Part shown: one piece after another, positions 49,901 to 59,849 of the stretch
Layout: each line of letters starts with the position of its first letter
Position numbering within the stretch: position 1 is the first letter of the stretch
NCBI GenBank assembly: GCA_000827205.1
Contig: KN832565.1
Location: forward strand, 685,656 to 749,655
Direction: 5' to 3'
DNA length: 64,000 nt
Origin: Plicaturopsis crispa FD-325 SS-3
Lineage: Eukaryota; Basidiomycota; Agaricomycetes; Amylocorticiales; Amylocorticiaceae
Translations under genes and position numbers: made by a program
The notes under the pieces: model-generated
Seen by the model: only the letters and a program-made list of their open reading frames with translations
What the model was told of the DNA's origin: nothing
Database searches by the model: none

Positions 49901-52349
49901 GCCTCCAGTCAGCAAGGCTCCTCCGTGTTGACTCCTGACCAAGTTATTCGCCTCGAAAACTTTGCGAAGCATTCAATATTCAAGCCGGTTCAAGCGCACA
50001 TTACCGAGCATGAAGACGACTGGCTACCTTTCTTGCAGTCCAGTACTCCAGAGAAAGATGTTCCATCTCCGTGGGGGCCTAGCACTCGTGAGTATCTGCG
50101 TCATTGCTTCATTTATGATACTAATTTTTTACTCTACCTTAGCCGCGGTTGAGGCTATGCGCGCTCTCCTCATTATCAAATGCCTGCGGCCTGATCGCCT
50201 CTTACAGGGGACGGCTGCATTCGTGCGTGTCGTGTTCGAAACCGAGTTATCCAACGTGTCCAGTTACGAATTGAGTGCCATGGTCTCGGAGGAGGTCCCT
50301 GCAGCGACACCCTTGGCTCTTGTGTCTGTCCCGGGATACGATGCCAGTTACCGAGTCGAGAGCCTGGTGTCGAACACAGGCGCCCGATCTACGTCAGTCG
50401 CAATGGGCTCGCAGGAAGGTTTTACGCTGGCCGATCAGGCTATCGCAACTGCCTCGCGTCAAGGTTCCTGGGTCCTACTCAAGAACGTCCATCTCGCGCC
50501 CTCGTGGCTTGGCCAACTTGAGAAGAAACTGCAGACGCTCAACCCTCATCGCAACTTCCGCCTATTCTTGACCATGGAGGCCAATCCTTCGATTCCCGTC
50601 AACATTCTCCGGCAATCGCGCCTCATCATGAACGAGCCTCCCCCCGGAATCAAGGCCAATCTCCTCGACTCTCTCCGGAGCATCCCCGGTACGCGTCTTG
50701 CGCAGGGCCCCGCGGAGAAAGTCAGGCTGTATTTCCTGCTTGCGTGGTTCCACGCCGTCGTCCAGGAACGTCTGCGCTATGCCCCGCTCGGCTGGAGCAA
50801 AGCGTACGACTTCAACGACTCCGATATGGCCTCTGCGTTCGGCACGATCGACACCTGGCTGAACACGGTGGCGAAAGGCCGCACGAACATCGACCCTGTG
50901 TCGATTCCCTGGGACGCACTGCGGACGCTGGTCAAGCAGTCCGTGTACGGAGGCAGAGTCGACAGTGATTTCGACCAGCGGATTTTGGACGCGTTTGTGG
51001 ACGGCCTGTTCACCCCTTCGGCGTACAATGTGGACTTTGATCTCGTCCCGAGTATCACGGGCTCGCAGTTACTTGCGGCGCCGGATGGGACGAAGATGGA
51101 CCACTTCCTGTCGTGGGTGCAAGGACTCCCAGACCGTGAGCCGCCATCGTGGCTTAGCCTGCCACCGACCGCCGAGAGGGTCATTGCAGTCGCGCAAGGC
51201 AAGTTTAATTGTTTGGGACTGCTCTTATCATGCTAATTCGCGGGATAGGAAACGAGCTGCTTAGCAAATTGCGGAAGATGAGAATGCTGGCGGACGATGA
51301 CGACGAGGTGACGCCGGCCGCGGGGCCCGCCAAGGGCGCCCCCTCCCAGCAGCCCGCATGGATGCGCAACCTCTTCGAGCGCTGCGGCGAATGGCTCTCC
51401 CAACTGCCCTCCGTGCGTCCCTCCCTTCCTTCCTCCTTCCTCCCTCACACGCACTGACGGAGAGCAATGAATGATCATTTCAGACATTCCATACCCTAGA
51501 GAAGCAGACGGGCGAGAACCAGGACCCGCTGTACCGGCTGTTTAACCGCGAGGGCTCGATCGGGCGCAGGCTGCTCGAGCAGGTGCGGAAGGACCTCGCG
51601 GACGTGACAAGGGTGTGCCAGGGCGAGCTGAAGCAGACGAACCACCTCCGCACGCTCATGAGCGCGCTTACCAAAGGTCCGTCCCCCCTCGTTATCATCC
51701 CCAGTTTGATGGCTTGGCTAACGGTAAGCTGATTGTGTGCAGGCACGATCCCAGACCACTGGCGCCGCTACAAAGTGCACAAATCCATGGCCGTCTCCGA
51801 GTGGATCCCGAACCTCGCGCGGCGCCTCGCGCAGCTGCACTCCATCGCCTCCATCGCCACTGATACCAACAGCCTGAACAACGTGGAGGTGTGGCTGGGC
51901 GGGCTGTTCTTCCCGGAGGCGTATATCACGGCGACGAGGCAGGCGGTGGCGCATAGGAAGGGGTGGAGTTTGGAGACGCTGCATTTGAGGCTGGATATTG
52001 AGCGCGTGAATGATCCGGGGGCGTATATCGTTGATGGTTAGTCGTCTCTCCGCCCTTCCCCAATGAATTAGCTAACGCGTGCATTGATGTAGGTCTGGCG
52101 CTGGAGGGCGCGGCGTGGGCGACGGACCGGCTGGTGCTGAACGACGGGGAGGCCGTGCGCCTGAACCCGTCGCAGATCCGCTGGGTGCAGTCGTCCGACG
52201 ATGCCACAGATACGAATAACTTGGTGAACCTGCCGGTGTACCTGAACAACGACCGGAGCGACGTGCTGTTCACGGTAGAGCTGCCGTTCGACAGCAGCGC
52301 GGGGGCGTTGGTGGCGATGCGCGCAGTTTGCCTTACTGCGGGCGGTTAG
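40921..52349 (+). CDS. dhc2: Cytoplasmic dynein heavy chain, motor half (split gene, Dhc2 type)
   Basis: Twenty exons join in phase to 3461 aa (40921-40926, 40985-41234, 41293-41857, 41908-41992, 42046-42140, 42191-42270, 42322-42335, 42385-42430, 42481-43881, 43937-44012, 44069-44428, 44478-44933, 44986-46864, 46923-47629, 47686-50087, 50143-51198, 51249-51412, 51484-51676, 51743-52036, 52093-52349). Order: distal tail/linker; AAA1 Walker [10 protein letters not shown] (~746) with [12 protein letters not shown]2 GQSGTGKTN (~1051); AAA3 GPPGSGKTM (~1423); AAA4 GVSGSGKTT (~1765); stalk coiled coils and microtubule-binding tip (~2030-2330); AAA5, AAA6 and C-terminal domain ending AVCLTAGG. Full-length chains place AAA1 about 1000 residues later, so the cargo/dimerisation tail is missing. 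Agaricomycetes are known to encode the chain in two genes; this is the motor one. It drives minus-end transport and nuclear migration. Exon 1 is only 6 nt (Met-Glu) and two introns use GC-AG. Confidence 0.92.
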
Positions 52350-53846
52350 ATTTGCGTGCATATAAATACCTAGTCTTGACGATACACTCCTTTTTCTGTT
52401 TGCGTTACACATACCACCTCACGATACATACATACATACCTGGCCCCGTGGATATCACTGTAATTTACGACCGATACGAACTAACACGATCCGTCCTTTT
52501 TCCTCTCATTCAGCTTCATGCGCGTGAATCGAGATCATTTTTCATTATCATCGACAATGGACATTGTGCTGTACAACACTAGTACTGCTCCCCCCAACCA
52601 TCTCGCCTGAACCCGTCGCAGATCCGCTGGGTGCAGTCCGACGCCTCGACCTCCTCTGTATGAGGGTCAAACTGCATTAATTGACCGCGCGCGCGCGCAA
52701 ACTTATTTCGTGTCTACATCGAAAGTAAGACTCCGTGGACCTTGTGCAGTCAATGCGAAGTGTTTGAAAGCCATACCTAACCATAAATAAGCCTTAAACA
52801 CGAGAGAAACTTGGGCAAGTAGGGGATAGCCTGAAATTTGATAAACCACTAATATTTCTGAGGAAGACAGAGACCAAGTGGATGGTAAACAAATCAAGGA
52901 GGATGAATGTCAATGTACAGACCAGTATGCACGAGGAGAAAACAGGACAGGGACAGGCCAGCTATGGCTATGGCCAACCGGACAAGGTCCGAGTGTAGGA
53001 TGATATTCAGACATTAATTGCCGGACTTACTTTGCAGTCCAGGCATGTCTGTCCCATACCCTGTCTCATACCATAGCCCTGATGCCTGAGGAATATGCGG
53101 CTATGCACACACACAGGTTGGCAGGCCTGGTTGGGAAGGGGCCAGGGCCGAGTCCGAGTTAATGGACCAGAGTGGCGGCGGCTACAAGTGACCATACGCA
53201 AGGACCTAAGTAAGCGACGCGAGAAGGTCCATGAAGGTGATGTTGTCCTGCTTACCGCTAGCAGGCGTCCGCGGGCCCACAACCCTTCGTGCTATATCAC
53301 AGTGGTCGACGTTGAGGGCAAGCTTCAGTGGCCGTCGCGGTAGCCGGATATCGGAGTCGGCTCGGGATCCAAGCCGAACGTCGTCGTCGCCGTGACTGAC
53401 GACGACCTCGGGCTCACAGACATGGTCGATAGATGTCGGTGACCATCAGGGAAGGTACTTGAAGGCTCGGGATACCCTAGTATGTGGGTTCTGGTAATAC
53501 TCTCGATTTTGCGCGCGCACTTGAATTGCGCGCCCGAGTTATGCGCGGAAATAATCAAAAGTGCACTTCGCCCACCATATTTCTCTGCCACCACCACGCC
53601 GGTCGAGTCACTCCCGCTCATTTTCTCGACAAATCATCCTCGAGCGCTGCAGGTGCCCATGCAATAGCCTGCAAATAAGACGTGCGTTGTATATTTTGAC
53701 TGTGAGCTTCTCAGTTTTGTGCTGGATCAGTTGCAGTGCACCACTGACAGATAATTTTTGAGTGATCTGAACCATCCTTGCAATCTTGTAGCGCGAAGAA
53801 GGTACTCGAGCACGATAACAGCAAGAACGCAAACCGCACCCGAAAA
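52350..53846. other. Intergenic region with dynein-derived fragment
   Basis: 3' UTR of the dynein gene, a short dynein fragment (52604-52656), a (CG)n tract at about 52686-52698 and the promoter of the homoserine kinase. No further gene is recognised. Confidence 0.45.
52604..52656 (+). pseudogene. Short duplicate of the dynein last exon
   Basis: 35 bp (52604-52638) are identical to dynein 52158-52192. The following bases resemble the diverged copy on the minus strand near 55431-55480 (GCAGTCCGACGCC). It is too short to encode anything. Confidence 0.75.
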
Positions 53847-55031
53847 ATGTCGCGGTCCTTCACCATCCGCGTCCCCGCAACGTCCGCCAACATCGGCCCC
53901 GGCTTCGACGTCGTCGGCCTCTCCCTCTCCCTCTACCTCACCCTCACCGTCTCCATCTCCCCCACGCCCCACCCCGTCCCCGCCCCCGTCCTAACCTACT
54001 CCGGCGAAGGCGCCTCCGACGTCCCCCTCGACGCCTACAAAAACCTCACCACCCGCGTCGCCCTCTACGTCCTCCGCTGCCACTCCGTCCCCTCCTTCCC
54101 GCCCGACCTGCGCATCCACGCACACAACGAGATCCCCTTCGGGCGCGGGCTCGGCTCCTCCGGCGCCGCCGTCATCGCGGGCGTACTCCTCGGCAGCGAG
54201 CTCGGCCAGCTGCGCCTCCCCGCCGCGCGCATCCTGGACTTTGCGCTCATGGTAGAAAGGCACCCGGACAACGTCACCGCCGCGCTCGTCGGCGGCTTCG
54301 TCGGCTCGTACCTGCGCGAGCTCGATGCGGAGGCCACCGAGGCCGCGAGCGTCCCGCTGAGCGAGGTGCTGCCGGAGTATCCGGATGATGCGGGGGAGGG
54401 GTGGGGCGTGGACCCGCCGGTGCCGCCGCATGGGATTGGGCACTACGTGCGCTTTGGCTGGTCCGAGAGCATCAAGGCGGTCGCCATCATCCCGCGGTTC
54501 GAGCTGAGCACGGCGAGGGCGAGGGAGGTCCTGCCCACGATGTATTCTCGCAAGGATCTGGTGAGTCGCGTTTTTTCTCCCACTATGAATCTAACGCATC
54601 CCGACTGCAGGTGTTCAACCTTCAACGCTTAGCCGTGTTGACCACCGCATTAGCGCAATCCCCACCCGACCCGGAGCTCATCTACGAGGCAATGAAAGAC
54701 CGCGTCCACCAGCCCTATCGCAATGCATTGGTGGGTGACTTCCTGCCCCCGTCTCAACTCAGCGTGCGCAGCCCCGGCTCATTCTTGCGTTGCGCAGATT
54801 CCCGGTCTCCCGGAGGTAACGTCCACCATCACGCCCTCGAGCCACCCCGGCCTCCTGGGCATATGCCTCTCCGGCGCGGGGCCCACCATCCTCGCGCTCG
54901 CCACGGGCGGATTCGAGTCCATCGCCGAGGACGCGCGCGCGCTCTTCAGGAAACAGGGCGTCGAGGTCGACTGGAAAGTACTCGACGTGGTCGGTGGCAG
55001 CAGTGTACAACAAAATGACCATTCAAAATGA
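53847..55031 (+). CDS. THR1: Homoserine kinase
   Basis: Exons 53847-54560, 54611-54730 and 54798-55031 give 355 aa, usual for the family. GHMP kinase motifs: N-terminal FTIRVPATSANIGPGFDVVG, the phosphate-binding loop EIPFGRGLGSSGAAVIAGVL (residues ~94-113), HPDNVTAALVGGFVGSY, and the C-terminal GLLGICLSGAGPTILAL. It phosphorylates homoserine to O-phosphohomoserine in threonine synthesis. The first exon is very GC-rich with a strong C bias at third positions, unlike the neighbouring HNH-like genes. It lies inside an inverted duplication of the dynein 3' end (52200-52560 versus 55050-55491). Confidence 0.95.
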
Positions 55032-55049
55032 ACTCCACTCGCGCGCGCA

Positions 55050-55491
55050 CGCCCATGGGACTGAATGAGAGGAAAACGGACGGGTCGTTAGTTCGTATCG
55101 GTCGTAAATTGCATTGATATCCACGGTAGCCAGGTATGTATGGTGAGGTGCAGGTATGTATTAGAGAAAAAGTGAGGCCTATGTATCTACTATACGCACG
55201 CAAATCTATACGCGCCCACACCGCGCTAAGCTAACCGCCCGCAGTAAGACACACTGCACGCATCGCCACCAACGCCCCCGCGCTGCTGTCGAACGGCAGC
55301 TCAACAATGAACAGCACGTCGCTCCGCGGCCGGTCGTTGTTCAGGTACACCGGCAAATTCACGAGGCTGTTCGGCGGGTTGTTCGCGTCTATGGAGGCGT
55401 CGGAGGCGTCGGCGGAGGCGGAGGCAGAGGTGGAGGAGGTGGCGTCGGACTGCACCCAGCGGGTCTGCGACGGGTTCAGGATATCAGCCAT
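55050..55491 (-). pseudogene. Inverted duplicate of the dynein C-terminal exon plus 3' UTR
   Basis: The minus-strand frame 55231-55491 reads MADILNPSQTRWVQSDA, a Ser/Ala/Asp repeat insertion, then [33 protein letters not shown] and [10 protein letters not shown], which is the last ~75 residues of the dynein gene. Similarity continues past the stop into the UTR (ATTTGCGTGC, TTTACGACCGATACGAACTA). It is an 86-codon open frame with its own ATG. Expression is unproven, so it is listed as a gene fragment. Confidence 0.8.
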
Positions 55492-55551
55492 TCAACTTCC
55501 TCTTATACTTATCTTCCACCAGCAAAAGTTCGAACCAAAGAATCTCTGAAC

Positions 55552-57180
55552 ATGATCGCAGGATCGAGTAAACGGCACCGCGTCAATCTCGCAGCTTTGG
55601 CGACGAGTATCTGTAGCGATCAGCGGACAAAATGTATTCGACTCCGTCAATACGAGCGGAACGCACGGAGTCGCTATGAACCAGTGAGTGTTCGTCGTCA
55701 ACATCTTCGGCCTTGACGTCCACTACCACATCTTCATCGGCGCCCGGACACAAAGCCCACAACAGAACGAGTAATCACTCCTCCGGCTACGACGCATCAT
55801 GTACTTGCTGTTGATCCCAACGCCGGGCGGTACTATCTTCTCGCCAACACGGACGACGCTGTCGTTTACGCATATTTGTACACCAAGAGCTTTAGACCTG
55901 GTAGTCTCTGACGAATTTGTTGGTCTATTTCACCGCAAGGACTGGATTCTCGTCCCAACATCAGAGATAGTGAGGACGTATCAGGACCCCCGAATATTAG
56001 GCTAAATGCCGTTTGAATCATCCGGGCAAAATTTGCACTTTTCGCCCGAAGGCCATATGCCATCCGGGCAAAAATCTTGCCCTCTGCGAGGGAGGCCATG
56101 TCGCGTCCGGGCAAAATTTTTGCAGGGTGAAGGGGCGGCGCCGCCACCAAAATTTTGCGCTTATGCACGTGATCTTTTGGGTGGGTAAAGCGCCCGAAAA
56201 GGCAATAAGGCCAGTTGCCATCCGGGCAAAATGGGATCCGTCCCTCGCAAATCATCCGGGCAAAAAAAATCAGCTTTTGCGATTTTCATAACGGCATTTA
56301 CCCTAATATTCGGGGGTCCTGACGTATCACGCAGAAAGAGCGAATCCCATCGGACCTGACTTCCCTGACATCCCGGTATGCGTGCCACCCATACCGTACT
56401 AGCTAATATTACAATAGCTGACTATCTTCCCCGTAGAACGGCGTCTTCGAATATACCCTTCTGCCGCGGGTATCAATGAAAAAGACCGTCATACGCCAAC
56501 ATTCGTCTCGTACTGACCTCCTCTCGGAGTAAGTCGTCGCCCGCAAGGACGTATGCCCATTCGAAACATCGGGGTCCTCAGATAACACCTCCCCCCGCGC
56601 TTAGCCATCTGGGACCTCGGCCGCAAACTCGATAAGGACTGTGCGGATTGGATCTCCACGGCGCACTCGAGGATGTCCACCGCGCGGTCGAGGGTGCCGT
56701 CGGCGCACTGGAGGATGTCGACGGCGCTGTGCAAATGCCGATCCGAAACGCGTCGTCGAGGTGCTCGTGCGTCTCTTGCACGCGTGCCGGGTATACGAGA
56801 AGTGCGTTGGGTCTACGACACGTGGGTCTGCCAGCGCACACCGTGGGTCGGCCAGCGCGTACCGCCACGGCCCAGACAGGTCGCGCCGCCACGGCCCAGC
56901 CACGTCGCGCCGTCCACATTCGATCGTCCAGCCGGAAGACGCAGCGCAGGCGTGCATCCGACAAGCACGCGGCCCCTGGCTGTTCCCGACTGACCTCAAG
57001 CATTTGCGAGATAGGGAGGTCGACTGCGTGGACCTGCCAGCATCATCCATTGGCGACTAGCGACCGGCCTGCGAGCGCGCGTTGAATGATGAATGCCAAC
57101 TCGGGAGGCACGCGGCTGTTATGTTCGGAGGACCATGAGACGGCAGACATATGCCAACCCCGTCAACGATTGTGCAGCGT
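55552..57180 (+). pseudogene. HNH-like family copy H, degraded and interrupted by a MITE
   Basis: Similarity to copies I and J is clear but broken. A 5' part starts at ATG 55552 (compare ATGATCCCAAG in I/J), followed by remnants of the exon 1 core (LLANTDDAVVYAYL). Exon 2 (76 nt) is missing. Exon 3 is recognisable (VGLFHRKDWILVPTSE) until a 338 bp element interrupts it at 55983. It resumes at 56329 (IPSDLTS/GPDFPDIP region) with the splice sites and NGVFEYTLLPR of exon 4, after which several frameshifts and stops accumulate. The 3' end is not well defined (about 57180). Confidence 0.75.
55983..56320. mobile_element. 338 bp MITE with perfect 19 bp TIRs and 8 bp target-site duplication
   Basis: The ends are AGGACCCCCGAATATTAGG and its exact reverse complement, with imperfect extension inside (TAAATGCCGTT / AACGGCATTTA). 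The flanks 55975-55982 and 56321-56328 are both GACGTATC. The interior repeats CATCCGGGCAAAA-like motifs at least four times, on both ends, as expected for subterminal transposase-binding sites. No coding capacity. An 8 bp duplication and short TIRs fit a hAT-type non-autonomous element, though superfamily assignment is inference. Confidence 0.88.
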
Positions 57181-57431
57181 GCTTATTTGATCTCTTCTGT
57201 TTTTGTCCGACGAGTCTAGGGACTTGGTTTCTAGTATCAAGATGATGTATTACCCTTACCATGAACATCCTTAAGTCATGAACATCTTAAGGCAAGAAAC
57301 CGAGCGGAAACGGTAACGGTCAGGAGTCAGGACACCTTTTGTTCCAAGTAATCCACGGTGAGGAGAGACGATAGCAAGTAGCTTGAGCGCTTGACAAGTA
57401 CTTCGACGCGTAGCACTTGGAGTCTTGGACA

Positions 57432-57675
57432 ATGTTTGATTCAGACTCAGCGGCTCCCTTTGTTCAGTTTTCGATCTCCGCTCCCAGTTGCTTTCGCCGC
57501 TGTTTGACGCGACGCGCGCCGCACTTTCGACAATTCCACTCAGTACTAACCCAGCGACGGGGCCATTTCCGCGCAGTCGAGCATTAGAGAAGGCTTATAT
57601 CTACGGCCATCTTGTCCTTGCAATCCTGCTAGGCTCCTTACTGCCCTGTTGCGAACCGACTTGGAGACTCACAAC
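57432..57675 (+). promoter_or_regulatory. Upstream region of copy I, near-identical to that of copy J
   Basis: About 240 bp before the copy I start match 59597-59849 before copy J with only about four substitutions and one 8 bp indel (read by eye). It probably contains the promoter. Confidence 0.6.
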
Positions 57676-59083
57676 ATGATCCCAAGATCAAGCACACGTC
57701 GGCGGCCCGGGCACTGTTTTAAATCTCACAGCTTTGGCGACTCGGAGTGTCTCAGGCAGCCTTCAGCGCACAGAATCTTTGCGACTCCATCAATACTAGC
57801 GGACCGCACCGACTCGGAGTGCTCGTCGGCGACATCTTCGGCCTGGACGTCTACCACTGGCAGTACTGGCACATCCTCGGCGGCGACCACAGAAGGGACG
57901 ATAGAGCGCGAAATCGCGCCCCCGGGCGCGGCGCGTCGGGTACTCGCAACTGACCCCAACTCCGGGCGGTGTCTTCTTACGAACACAGACGAAGCTGTCG
58001 AACTTGCGTATTGCGTGCCAAGAGAGTTGGAGCCAGCCGTGGTAAGTCCCTGTGTATGTTCGATCTGGCCTGTTGTTCAAGTAGTTTTCTTTTCTAGCTT
58101 AACAGAATAGAATTTGCTTGGAATCTCGAGCACGGGACACTGAACACCGATAGTCGGTACAACATCTTTCCTGGTGCGTCAATCGCAGTTCTCTTTTTCT
58201 CTTCTTTCTAACGCAATCATATGTAGTCACCGCAGAACTTCGTGATCTATTTTATCATGATGAGTGGCTCCTCATTCCAAGCGCAGAAGTCGTGAACACG
58301 TACGATGCAGAAAGGACGATCCCAGTTGGACCAGATTTCCCTGATATCCCGGTATGTGTGTGAATCAACGTAGAAATCCGTGCTGACCTACGACCTACGC
58401 AGAACGGAGTGTTTGAGTATACTCTGCTACCACGGCATTCCATGACGAATACCACCATCCGCCGATATCCGTGCGCAGACGGTATTCGCTCTACACCACT
58501 TCCGCAAGAGTGCTCCAGTCATCAGTACCCATTCGAGCGGCTCGGCGTATTCAAGTCCCATCTGCACCCGCGATTCGTCATCTGGGACCTCGGCCGAAAG
58601 CTCGCTAACGAGTTCACGAATTTCCACCTTGCGTTAAGGGACATGTATGAGACGGAATATCACGCCGGTGACAGTCGCGCGGAGGTGCTCAAGCGGCTCT
58701 TGGCTGCGGGCCGGGTTTATAAAAAGTGGATTGGCCAGAGCACATTGCCACGGCCGAGGCAGGACGCCGAGATTGCGCGTTCTGTGTCGTCTAGCCGGCA
58801 AACTAGGCGCAGGCGTGCGGTGCCGCCGTCTGACTACGACTCAGCTTCTGGTGGGCTTCAATTGACCTCGAGGAACCTCAAGAGGCTGCGGGCTGGTGAG
58901 GCCGACTGCGCGGTGCCTGTTGACCTGGGCATTATCCATTGGCGATTCGCCTGCGAGCTCGCGTCGGACGCTGACAACAGCCTAGTAGATGATGGCCAAG
59001 TGGACGATATTTTCTGCTCAGAGGACCATGGGACGGTCGACGACGACATGTGCGATAACGATGCGCGGCAGCGATTGTGCTAG
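57676..59083 (+). CDS. HNH-like family copy I, 415 aa, lacks the last exon
   Basis: Exons 57676-58041, 58098-58173 (76 nt), 58227-58351 (125 nt) and 58403-59083. The core reads GRCLLTN, LAYCVPRELEP, LNTDSRYNIFP and LRDLFYHDEWLLIP, with Tyr for the first His and Arg at the second. Then NGVFEYTLLPRH, LGVFKSHLHPRFVIWDLGRK and ARSVSSSRQTRRRRAVPP. At the place where copy J has the exon 4 donor (CTGC then GTAAGT) this copy reads TTGTGCTAG, so the frame stops and the C-terminal Ser/Pro/KRTK exon is lost. No stops or frameshifts elsewhere. Its upstream region is nearly identical to that of copy J, while exons 3 and 4 differ strongly. Confidence 0.8.
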
Positions 59084-59596
59084 CTCAACATCTCCTGTTC
59101 TTATCTGGTGCCTTGGTTCTTAATGTCGCAACATATTGTACCCTCCCCATCAATACTCTTCAAGCAGGCACCGCGTGCAGAAATGCGCTCTGCTGGCTCG
59201 ATCGTATGATTCGTATCCATTCTCAGGGTCTTTGTGTCTGTCCAAGTCCACGTAGGCCTTCGTCTTGAAAAGCAAGTGCGGGTGCGATTGACATAGTAAG
59301 TAATGGGTTTGATGAGAGAAACGTGTTTAGCCTAGCGCAGCCTCGTATTGAAACAAGCTACTTAGTCCACTGTGGACGATGGGGTGGGAATAATTGTAGC
59401 ATGGAGGCAAACCACTTTGACGCACTGTGCTGTGACGCCGCAACCGTGCTGTCGCACAGTGGGTCCAAAAATACAGGGGCTCGTACCGTGAAGAGCCTGA
59501 TATGTTTTCTGCCCCTTCCAATAACTGTAAGTACTACTTCAGACTGCATGAAATTGTTGGACGCGTCGCGACGAGGTCTGACGAGGTCAGCTGGAC

Positions 59597-59849
59597 AATG
59601 TTTAAAACTTTGATTCAGACTCAGCGGCTCCCTTTGTTCAGTTTTCGATCTCCGCTCCCAGTTGCTTTCGCCGCTGTTTGACGCGACGCGCGCCACACTT
59701 TCGACAATTCCACTCAGTACTAACCCAGCGACGGGGCCATTTCCGCGCAGTCGAGCATTAGAGAAGGCTTATATCTACGGCCATCTTGTCCTTGCAATCC
59801 TGCTAGGCTCCTTACTGCCCTGTTGCGAACCGGCTCGGAGACTCACAAT
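59597..59849 (+). promoter_or_regulatory. Upstream region of copy J, duplicate of 57432-57675
   Basis: See the copy I upstream region. This copy has 8 extra bases near 59606 and a few substitutions. Confidence 0.6.

Noticed and set aside
52686-52698. (CG)n tract as a possible Z-DNA or regulatory site
   Set aside because: Only about six repeats with no positional link to a promoter.
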